Below, one piece after another: positions 1 through 5,198 of a DNA stretch of 7,413 nt; position 1 is the first letter of the stretch, and each line of letters starts with the position of its first letter. Where the stretch lies: positions 1 through 7,413 of the forward strand of contig SKWJ01000094.1 in assembly GCA_007128995.1 (NCBI GenBank), in the 5' to 3' direction. The notes below the pieces were generated by a model. The model ran no database searches, was not told the origin of the DNA, and saw only the letters and a program-made list of their open reading frames with translations. A program made the translations under genes and the position numbers. Source of the stretch: Paracoccaceae bacterium (GTDB lineage Bacteria; Pseudomonadota; Alphaproteobacteria; Rhodobacterales; Rhodobacteraceae).

Positions 1-74
1 CTGTGGACAGAAGCGTTCTGGTCCTGTTTCCAATCGGCGTGTATGGACTTGTATGCGCTCTTATTCCCTCGTGA
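1..74 (+). CDS. C-terminal end of an unidentified, probably membrane protein (partial)
   Basis: Reading from base 3, an open frame runs to a TGA at 72-74. The visible residues include a hydrophobic run, VLVLFPIGVYGLVCALIPS, right before the stop, as in a C-terminal transmembrane helix. The stop codon abuts the stem of a strong plus-strand terminator (74-107), which is where a gene end is expected. A second frame (from base 1) is also open but runs through the terminator, so it is less likely. The start and almost the whole gene lie outside the window and the product cannot be identified. It would be convergent with the cox operon. Confidence 0.4.
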   Translation, partial: VDRSVLVLFPIGVYGLVCALIPS

Positions 75-112
75 ACCCGCTTTGCCCTCCTCCCGGCAAA
101 GCGGGTTTCTTT
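74..112 (+). terminator. Intrinsic terminator of the left-edge plus-strand gene
   Basis: A perfect 13-bp stem (AACCCGCTTTGCC at 74-86 with GGCAAAGCGGGTT at 95-107) encloses an 8-base loop, and a T-rich tail (TTTCTTT) follows on the plus strand. Read on the minus strand the same hairpin has no T-tract after it, so it mainly serves the plus-strand gene. It may still slow polymerase leaving the cox operon, whose last stop codon is at 116. Confidence 0.88.
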
Positions 113-115
113 CTG

Positions 116-415
116 TCAACAGCTCGTTGCAAGTGCGACGGGAAACAGTGTGAAGGCCGTTGCGACCAAGCCACTCCATGCCGCTACACGGGGAAGCCTG
201 GTATGCAGACCAGGGCCTTTCGGCAATCGAATGAAAAGGGGAATAAAGGCGAGCATTGACATAACCCAGACCCCGATCAGGATGATCTGTGTTGCCGAAG
301 TCAAGCCCTCTGGACCTGTCACATCGGCGCAGACGATGCCATGAAGCCCATAGATGAGTACGAATCCGAACGCCCAGAGCATTGGACCCGCAAGGAGCAG
401 AGCCAGCCATCTCAT
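116..415 (-). CDS. Small three-helix membrane protein, last gene of the cox operon
   Basis: A 99-residue hydrophobic protein of unknown function. Three likely transmembrane helices are visible: about residues 3-28, 41-62 and 77-97. His25 and Cys29 (in YGLHGIVCA) and the C-terminal Cys99 are the only obvious candidate metal- or heme-binding residues; that use is a guess. The start ATG (415-413) overlaps the stop of the subunit I/III gene in an ATGA and has a full AGGAGGT Shine-Dalgarno just upstream. The longer frame beginning at 490 would extend into the oxidase gene and has no such support. Position at the end of an oxidase operon suggests an accessory subunit, such as a subunit IV-like piece, or an assembly factor. 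I know similar short membrane proteins next to alternative cox genes in alphaproteobacteria but cannot name a characterised family. Confidence 0.8.
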   Translation of the reverse strand: MRWLALLLAGPMLWAFGFVLIYGLHGIVCADVTGPEGLTSATQIILIGVWVMSMLAFIPLFIRLPKGPGLHTRLPRVAAWSGLVATAFTLFPVALATSC

Positions 416-2952
416 CCCACCTCCTGCCCGATAAGCACCACCAGTGCTATCAAGGTAACTGCCACTGTGTAGCTTTGCCATGCGCGCCACGCAGGAAATG
501 CGCCGCCTGTTGTCGGGTTGATCTCGCTGCGGGCGAACTGGACATAAGTGAAGGCAGCCATTCCAGCCGCTGTCAGCAGGTGTAGTGCAAGATAACCCGC
601 CATGGCAGCACGCAGTGCATCGCGCGCATGAATTGTCGGGTTATCCATTTGAGTGAGCGCCAGCAACACTATGGCCGCCAGACCTACAAGATTGAACAAA
701 GCACCCGCAAATGCAGCTTGCTGCGAAAACCGGCGTGAAATCAGCGTCGCCAGAACACTCGACAGGGAAAGGACTGCAATCCCGAAAAGGGTAGCGGGGG
801 TGTTCGCTTCGGCAGGTGGGGGCGTGGGGCCAGGGGTTACAACCGACAGAAAAGCCAGTCCGAAAAGCAGCGACGCAAACAATGTGCCATTGGCCACGAG
901 AAAGGCAATCAGCCCGGTCTGCCCAAGGCTTTGCGTCGCGCGGTGACTGACTGGAAGAACCAGGTCGGGTGCAATTTCCACTGGTCGCAAGTCACCTTGC
1001 GGTGTCATCCCGCGCGCCCAGTACCAGATCAGAATAGAAACGGGGGCAAGCGCCGCTCCGGCAAGGCCGTAAAGGCCTGCCAGCATCAGCAGGACAAATA
1101 TACCGATACTGGCCGACAAGAGCAGTGGCAGGGCTGTATTTCCGGGAAGGATGGCGACATGGTCAGGTTTTGCTGCGCCAACACTCGTGACAAGCAATTC
1201 GCGCCGATCACGAGGTGCTCCTGCCAATGCGCCTTCGCCGCGCGCAAGCTGCAGAATGACTGAATCGGCATCACGGGCGAGGTGGCGCGCTGTCGGCAGA
1301 GAGGCGAAATTGTAGCTGGGCGTGGGCAGGGGCATTGCCCATTGGAGGGTTGGCGCACTCCATGGGTCGCGGCGTTCGCGTTTTCCCAACAAGAGCTGAA
1401 GGATCATGTCGAGAGCGAACATGGCAAAACCGATGGTCAGAACGAAACTGAAGATCGACGAGGTCAGGTTCAACCAGATCCATTCGGGATTGTCAGGATA
1501 GACATCAATTCGGCGAGGCATCCCCAACAGCCCGGTCAGATGCATGATGAAAAACGTCCCATGAAAGCCCAGAAGAATGACCCAGAAGGCAGCCTCTCCA
1601 AGACCTTTCACACGCTGCTTTCCAGAAATCAGCGGCATCCAGTAGCTTGCAGCCGCCATCATCGGGAACACGAATCCACCAATCAGCACATAATGCAGAT
1701 GAGCTGTCACAAAGGCTGTGTCATGTGCTTGCCAGTTGAAAGGAACGATCGCCAGCATGACCCCAGTCAACCCGCCCATCACGAAGGTCAGGAAGAACCC
1801 CAGAATATGATACATCGGCAAATGCAGTTGCGGATGGCCTTTCCACATGGTTCCGATCCAAGCGAAAACCTGCACCGCCGTGGGAACAGCCACAAGCACC
1901 GAAGCTGCCGAAAAGAAGGCCAGCGCCATATGGGGAATGCCAACCGTGAACATGTGATGCACCCACAAACCGAACGAGAGAAACACAAGCCCGAGAACAG
2001 CCGCAACAATGGCACCGTAGCCAAGGATCGTGGTGCGGCACATGACCGGGATAATCATAGACATTGCTCCGGCAGCAGGCAGGAAGATGATATAAACTTC
2101 CGGATGCCCAAACAGCCAGAACAGATGCTGCCACAGAAGCGGATCACCACCGCGCGCCGGATCGAAAAACGGCCAGTCGAAAGCGCGCTCCAGTTCCAGC
2201 AAGACTGACCCCGCGATCAAAGGCGGGAAACCCACCAACATCATGGCGCTGGTCCCGAGCATATACCATGCAAAGAGCGGCATTTCCGTCAGCTTCATTC
2301 CCGGCGCACGCTGGCGCAGGATCGTCACTGTGATCTCGACTGCTGCAGCGATGGCCGAAATTTCAACGAATGTGACCCCAAGAAGCCAGACATCGGCGTT
2401 GATCCCGGGGCTGTGCTGTGCACTGGACAGGGGCGTGTACATGAACCAACCGTCATGCGGTGCGACCCCGAACAGAAGTGCTGTCAGCATGATCAGCCCG
2501 CCAAAAAGGTAACACCAGTATCCGAGTGCTGTCAGGCGTGGGAATGCCATGTCGCGTGTGCCGAGCAGTTTTGGCAAAAGCCAGATCCCCAGCCCTTCAA
2601 GCATCGGGATGGCGAAGAGAAACATCATGATGCTGCCATGCATCGTGAAGATCTGGTTGTAGAGTTCAGTGTCCAGAAACGCACCCTGCGGTGTGGCCAG
2701 CTGTGCCCGGATCAGCATTGACAGTATCCCGCCAATAGCAAAGAAGACGAACGCCGTCGCCATGAAGCGCAGCCCGAGTGTCGTATGATTTACTGCGGTG
2801 ATCTGCCCCCAAAGCCCACGGTCATTGGCCCAGACTTTCGACAACTCACGATGCAGCCCAAGAGCAGGTTGCGGCGGATTGCGCGGAAGGTCGGCGCTGA
2901 TCGCGCCCTGGGCGGCCGATGTATCGATGGGGCGTGACGTTGTGTCTGTCAT
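412..2952 (-). CDS. ctaD: Cytochrome c oxidase, fused subunits I and III (aa3-like, divergent proton channels)
   Basis: The catalytic subunit of a heme-copper oxidase, reducing O2 to water at the heme-CuB centre in the inner membrane. Of 846 residues, about 50-530 are COX1 (12 helices) and about 600-846 a shortened COX3 domain; between them is the YNFASLP linker (547-553) typical of I/III fusions. All metal ligands are visible: heme a His105 and His420, heme a3 His418, CuB His283, His332 and His333, with Tyr287 for the His-Tyr crosslink. The D-channel entry Asp134 and the gating Glu285 are kept. However, the R. sphaeroides K-channel Lys362 is Gln361, and D-channel Asn121 and Asn139 are Ile123 and Thr141. 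The conserved Glu of subunit III is Asn688. The ATG at 2952 overlaps the coxB stop (ATGA); an in-frame ATG at 3051 would add 33 residues inside coxB and is rejected. ctaDE would also be a fitting name. It resembles an alternative oxidase more than the main aa3 enzyme. Confidence 0.95.
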   Translation of the reverse strand: MTDTTSRPIDTSAAQGAISADLPRNPPQPALGLHRELSKVWANDRGLWGQITAVNHTTLGLRFMATAFVFFAIGGILSMLIRAQLATPQGAFLDTELYNQIFTMHGSIMMFLFAIPMLEGLGIWLLPKLLGTRDMAFPRLTALGYWCYLFGGLIMLTALLFGVAPHDGWFMYTPLSSAQHSPGINADVWLLGVTFVEISAIAAAVEITVTILRQRAPGMKLTEMPLFAWYMLGTSAMMLVGFPPLIAGSVLLELERAFDWPFFDPARGGDPLLWQHLFWLFGHPEVYIIFLPAAGAMSMIIPVMCRTTILGYGAIVAAVLGLVFLSFGLWVHHMFTVGIPHMALAFFSAASVLVAVPTAVQVFAWIGTMWKGHPQLHLPMYHILGFFLTFVMGGLTGVMLAIVPFNWQAHDTAFVTAHLHYVLIGGFVFPMMAAASYWMPLISGKQRVKGLGEAAFWVILLGFHGTFFIMHLTGLLGMPRRIDVYPDNPEWIWLNLTSSIFSFVLTIGFAMFALDMILQLLLGKRERRDPWSAPTLQWAMPLPTPSYNFASLPTARHLARDADSVILQLARGEGALAGAPRDRRELLVTSVGAAKPDHVAILPGNTALPLLLSASIGIFVLLMLAGLYGLAGAALAPVSILIWYWARGMTPQGDLRPVEIAPDLVLPVSHRATQSLGQTGLIAFLVANGTLFASLLFGLAFLSVVTPGPTPPPAEANTPATLFGIAVLSLSSVLATLISRRFSQQAAFAGALFNLVGLAAIVLLALTQMDNPTIHARDALRAAMAGYLALHLLTAAGMAAFTYVQFARSEINPTTGGAFPAWRAWQSYTVAVTLIALVVLIGQEVG
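419..425 (-). promoter_or_regulatory. Strong Shine-Dalgarno that fixes the start of the 99-residue protein
   Basis: AGGAGGT on the minus strand lies 3 bases before the ATG at 415-413, inside the last codons of the subunit I/III gene. It supports the internal start over the upstream in-frame ATGs at 490 and 481. Confidence 0.7.
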
Positions 2953-3614
2953 TCCTCGGCCCCGTCCGATGTCAGATCCGGTGGCCATGTGGCATGCGCC
3001 TGGACAGAAAAGCGCATGCGGGCATGCCCAATCCCGCAAAATTCTGCGCAAAGCCCCTCATACTGGCCTGGTTCATCTGCTTGCAGACGCGCACGGTTGG
3101 TGCGCCCTGGAATTGCATCCATCTTGCCCGCCAGTTGGGGCACCCAGAAGGCGTGAATGACATCCTCTGAGGTTATGAGTACGTCAACCGGTTCTACGGC
3201 CGGAATGTGAATCATATCATCAGTTTCAACGGGAACCCCATCGGGACCTTCATGCGTGAACGTCCAGCCCCATTGCCACGCATGCGCCTGCACTGCGACT
3301 GCGCCGTCATCACGGGGCAGGATACGTTCGCCGATCCATAGTCCCACAGCCAGAAGCGATGTGAGGATCACCATTGAAAAGGCGAGGCCCATGCCATGCG
3401 TCCAGAACCTGACTGATGTGGCGCGCGGCCGCCCGAGCGACAATGATACAAGCACGATCATAAGAATCGTGATCGCCCCCGAGCCTGCGAGCATGATCCA
3501 CCATAACAGCGCAATTTCAGATGCCACTGGCCCAGCCGGTGTAAGTGTTGACAGATTGCCATCACAGCCCGTCAAGAGCAGGGCTGCGGCAACTATGATG
3601 CAGCGCTTCCTCAT
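2949..3614 (-). CDS. coxB: Cytochrome c oxidase subunit II, CuA-binding lipoprotein
   Basis: Receives electrons from cytochrome c at the binuclear CuA centre and passes them to subunit I. The 221 residues begin with a lipoprotein signal whose lipobox is LTGC (Cys17), followed by two helices (about 33-60 and 77-99) and a periplasmic cupredoxin domain. The aromatic electron-entry patch is AWQWGW (112-117). The CuA ligands are complete: His154, Cys189, Glu191, Cys193, His197 and Met200. It is shorter than usual because little follows the CuA domain. By eye, the Glu of the second helix that guards the K-channel entry in R. sphaeroides (Glu101) aligns with Ala78, and the WTxxP motif after it is absent. 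Both ends overlap neighbours by 4 bases (ATGA). No clear Shine-Dalgarno precedes the start, so translation is probably coupled to the upstream gene. ctaC is the synonym. Confidence 0.94.
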   Translation of the reverse strand: MRKRCIIVAAALLLTGCDGNLSTLTPAGPVASEIALLWWIMLAGSGAITILMIVLVSLSLGRPRATSVRFWTHGMGLAFSMVILTSLLAVGLWIGERILPRDDGAVAVQAHAWQWGWTFTHEGPDGVPVETDDMIHIPAVEPVDVLITSEDVIHAFWVPQLAGKMDAIPGRTNRARLQADEPGQYEGLCAEFCGIGHARMRFSVQAHATWPPDLTSDGAEE

Positions 3615-4117
3615 ATCGGATTGAGATGTATCGGTATGGCGTGCCCGCGAGGTTCGGTCAGCACCTCAGGCAATAGCGCTATGAATTCTGAAAGCGCGGG
3701 TTTGGCAAGGACCAGCCAAAGTACAACTCCGATCAAGGGCAGGATTGCCAGAAGAGAAAGTCCCACAGGCGGCAAGCTGTAGGTCCCGCGCGATTCGCCG
3801 ACCTTCACGACAAGGTGGCCCAGCCAAGCATGCAGAACCACCATACCCGTCACGGCAAGAAGCTTTGCCATCATCCAGATGTCGAATACTTCCAGCGCGA
3901 AGATCAGTATCGTACCTGCTGTCACCGCGATAACCGCAGCCGGGGTGACAACGGCGGTGTAGCTGTAGTGGGTCAACCAGCGAAACTCTGTAAACCCTGC
4001 CTGTGTGCGCAATGTCTGGCCACGCCCATGGACCTGCATCAGAACAGGGAGCAGAATCAGCCCCGCACACCACAGCGCCAGCGCGATGATATGCACCGCC
4101 TTGAGAAGCGCGATCAT
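3611..4117 (-). CDS. CopD/HemJ-like four-helix membrane protein in the cox operon
   Basis: A 168-residue integral membrane protein with about four helices (roughly 4-26, 52-75, 81-104 and 117-138). The N-terminal KAVHIIALALWCAGLILLP with His9, the TPAAVIAV segment at 58-65, and W81-x3-K85 followed by HAWLG (96-100) recall the CopD and HemJ (UPF0093) superfamily. HemJ binds heme and oxidises protoporphyrinogen; CopD proteins are linked to copper handling. Here, between ctaG and coxB, a role in supplying copper or heme to the oxidase is likely but not shown. The start at 4117 overlaps the ctaG stop as ATGA, with a GGGGCG element about 8 bases upstream. The open frame extends to an ATG at 4426, but those 103 residues are a low-complexity shadow of ctaG, so the long start is rejected. 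Confidence 0.82.
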   Translation of the reverse strand: MIALLKAVHIIALALWCAGLILLPVLMQVHGRGQTLRTQAGFTEFRWLTHYSYTAVVTPAAVIAVTAGTILIFALEVFDIWMMAKLLAVTGMVVLHAWLGHLVVKVGESRGTYSLPPVGLSLLAILPLIGVVLWLVLAKPALSEFIALLPEVLTEPRGHAIPIHLNPI

Positions 4118-4818
4118 GCGCGTACGCCCCGATGGACAAGCCGCCATGCCATGAGGGCTGTGAGAACTGCCAGTGGAACCATGCCCGGAACCCACATGAT
4201 AAGCCCGGCAAGTTGCTGATCCTGCAAGGCGCTGATACCGAACCGCCCGGCTTGCGCGAGATGTTCGACGTAAAGGGCATGTGGGGCGAAGGTCAGCAAT
4301 GCGCCCAACAACCCCATCTGCCCCACCAGTGAGATCAGCCAGACAACATGTCCCAGCATAGGTTGATGTAGCAGGACCGACCAGAATAGCCAGCCCGGCA
4401 GAATGAGCGCTACTTGCAAAAGCCAATAAACGACGGCGCTATCCCATGCTGCACTGTAGAGTGAAGGCAGATGCCAGAGCCACAATGCAGCTGACAGCGC
4501 GAAGAAGGCGGGAACTGTCGCAGTTGAACGCCACGGGAATGCCAAGGCAAGGGCAGGGGCCAATATCCCAAGTACCACGAGATGATGTACTGTGCGTGCT
4601 GAAAACAAGGCAACGGTCAGCGCACACAGCGGCGAAACGAAGGCAATGATCGCCGCTGCCGAAGCAACGCCAAATGCATGCTGGCGCAATTTTGACTGAC
4701 CGCGCAAATGCAGAGCACCAGCGATCCCGGCTCCTCCGAGGAATAGCAGGAGAGCCAAGTCAAGGTTCCATGCGAATAGCCAATTGGCGGGGTCTGGCGC
4801 AGGTCCACAATAGGGCAT
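4114..4818 (-). CDS. ctaG: CtaG-type cytochrome c oxidase assembly protein (Caa3_CtaG family)
   Basis: A polytopic membrane protein of 234 residues with about six to seven helices. Family motifs are plain: the N-terminal YCGPAPDPANWLFAWNLD (3-20), SARTVHHLVVLGILAPAL (73-90) with His78 and His79, WHLPSLY (115-121), and DQQLAGLIMWVPG (200-212) near the end. Members of this family are needed for, or encoded with, caa3 and related oxidases and are thought to act in CuB or metal-centre assembly. It is distinct from the Cox11-type protein that is also called CtaG. It is the first gene of the five-gene operon. The ATG at 4818 is the first in frame, gives the expected family N-terminus, and has a weak GAAAGA Shine-Dalgarno at 4828-4823. 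The 3' end overlaps the next gene by 4 bases. Confidence 0.92.
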   Translation of the reverse strand: MPYCGPAPDPANWLFAWNLDLALLLFLGGAGIAGALHLRGQSKLRQHAFGVASAAAIIAFVSPLCALTVALFSARTVHHLVVLGILAPALALAFPWRSTATVPAFFALSAALWLWHLPSLYSAAWDSAVVYWLLQVALILPGWLFWSVLLHQPMLGHVVWLISLVGQMGLLGALLTFAPHALYVEHLAQAGRFGISALQDQQLAGLIMWVPGMVPLAVLTALMAWRLVHRGVRA

Positions 4819-4832
4819 GTCATCTTTCAGTC

Positions 4833-4846
4833 GTGATAACGATCAC
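4833..4846. promoter_or_regulatory. Perfect inverted repeat at the predicted cox transcription start
   Basis: The minus strand reads GTGAT-CGTT-ATCAC, two perfect 5-base half-sites with a 4-base spacer. The spacing equals that of FNR/FixK boxes (TTGAT-N4-ATCAA) and the sequence also fits GTGA-N6-TCAC, the core of a CRP site. It lies just downstream of the EcfG-like -10 element and ends 15 bases before the ctaG ATG, a place suited to a repressor operator. It could instead form a short hairpin at the mRNA 5' end. No protein can be assigned. Confidence 0.4.
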
Positions 4847-4850
4847 CGCA

Positions 4851-4878
4851 TTAACGCCCCATCAGTCAAGATGGTTCC
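4851..4878 (-). promoter_or_regulatory. EcfG-type (general stress sigma) promoter of the cox operon
   Basis: The minus strand has GGAAC at 4878-4874, a 17-base spacer, then CGTTAA at 4856-4851. This is an exact match to the alphaproteobacterial EcfG consensus GGAAC-N16/17-CGTT. The -10 ends 32 bases before the ctaG start codon, giving a leader of about 25 bases. No good housekeeping promoter was found here: a TTGACT at 4869-4864 has no fitting -10. Confidence 0.62.
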
Positions 4879-4995
4879 CAGGTTTTTTTAATGATGACGA
4901 GAGCTGCCCCTGCGTTTATGACTGCCGGTCGTTTCGTGCGTTTGGAAACAACTGCAGAGACGATCAAGATTCTATATTGAGGGTATGAACGTAGG

Positions 4996-5073
4996 TCAGA
5001 TAACTCCAAACAGCAGCAACAAGATAACGACGGGAAGTGGGATTCCGACAGCCCAGAGCAATAGTCCGCGCAT
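4996..5073 (-). CDS. 25-residue single-helix membrane peptide (small ORF)
   Basis: A short reading frame starting MRGLLLWAVGIPLP and continuing as an unbroken hydrophobic stretch (VVILLLLFGVI) to a TGA at 4998-4996. It would span the membrane once, with the Arg2 end probably inside. A good Shine-Dalgarno, AGAGGA at 5083-5078, lies 4 bases before the ATG. The frame sits alone between the terminator of the PRC-barrel gene and the cox promoter, with no larger gene on either strand, so it is not a shadow. From memory, very short peptides of the type LLLW-x2-GIPxP occur in alphaproteobacteria, but I cannot name a family or function. No terminator follows it, so readthrough into ctaG is possible. 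Confidence 0.62.
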   Translation of the reverse strand: MRGLLLWAVGIPLPVVILLLLFGVI

Positions 5074-5077
5074 ATTA

Positions 5078-5083
5078 TCCTCT
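5078..5083 (-). promoter_or_regulatory. Shine-Dalgarno of the 25-residue membrane peptide
   Basis: AGAGGA on the minus strand within GAAGAAGAGGATAAT, 4 bases before the ATG. In an otherwise non-coding gap this is the main sign that the tiny frame is translated. Confidence 0.55.
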
Positions 5084-5144
5084 TCTTCAGTTTGGCTAGA
5101 TTTCCTTAGTCGTGCAATAAACGCGCTACATCCAATTCGGTTGC

Positions 5145-5173
5145 AAAAAAAAGGCCCGCGGAAAACGCGGGCC
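5145..5173 (-). terminator. Intrinsic terminator of the PRC-barrel gene
   Basis: An 8-bp all-GC stem (GGCCCGCG at 5153-5160 with CGCGGGCC at 5166-5173) has a 5-base loop. On the minus strand it is followed directly by eight T residues (plus-strand A-run 5145-5152). It starts 25 bases after the stop codon at 5199 and separates this gene from the small peptide and cox operon. Confidence 0.93.
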
Positions 5174-5198
5174 CTGTATTTACGTAAAGGTTTGGAAA

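Noticed and set aside
1282..2208. 308-residue open frame on the plus strand opposite subunit I
   Set aside because: It is antisense to the best-supported gene in the window, its translation is rich in His, Gln, Arg and Glu without domain motifs, and it has no clear ribosome binding site or promoter. It is a shadow of ctaD codon usage.
2953..3051. 33-residue N-terminal extension of the subunit I/III protein
   Set aside because: It lies within coxB over the CuA-ligand codons in another frame. The ATG at 2952 keeps the ATGA overlap and gives a normal COX1 N-terminus.
4118..4426. 103-residue N-terminal extension of the CopD/HemJ-like protein
   Set aside because: The added sequence is Gly/Ser/Arg-rich, matches no family and lies entirely inside ctaG in another frame. 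The internal ATG at 4117 overlaps the ctaG stop exactly like the other junctions.
4841..4869. Sigma-70 promoter with TTGACT at 4869-4864
   Set aside because: At a 17-base spacing the -10 position reads GTGATC, which matches the consensus at one base only. The overlapping EcfG element explains the region better.
4920..4960. GTTTC...GAAAC inverted repeat as a terminator or CRISPR-like unit
   Set aside because: A single 5-bp AT-containing stem with a 9-base loop, not repeated and without a T-tract; expected by chance.
4891..4980. 29-codon plus-strand frame starting MMTRAAPAFMTAGRF
   Set aside because: It has no proper Shine-Dalgarno (only a T-run just upstream), no promoter or terminator, and lies divergent to the cox promoter. 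Chance is the simpler explanation, although conservation was not tested.
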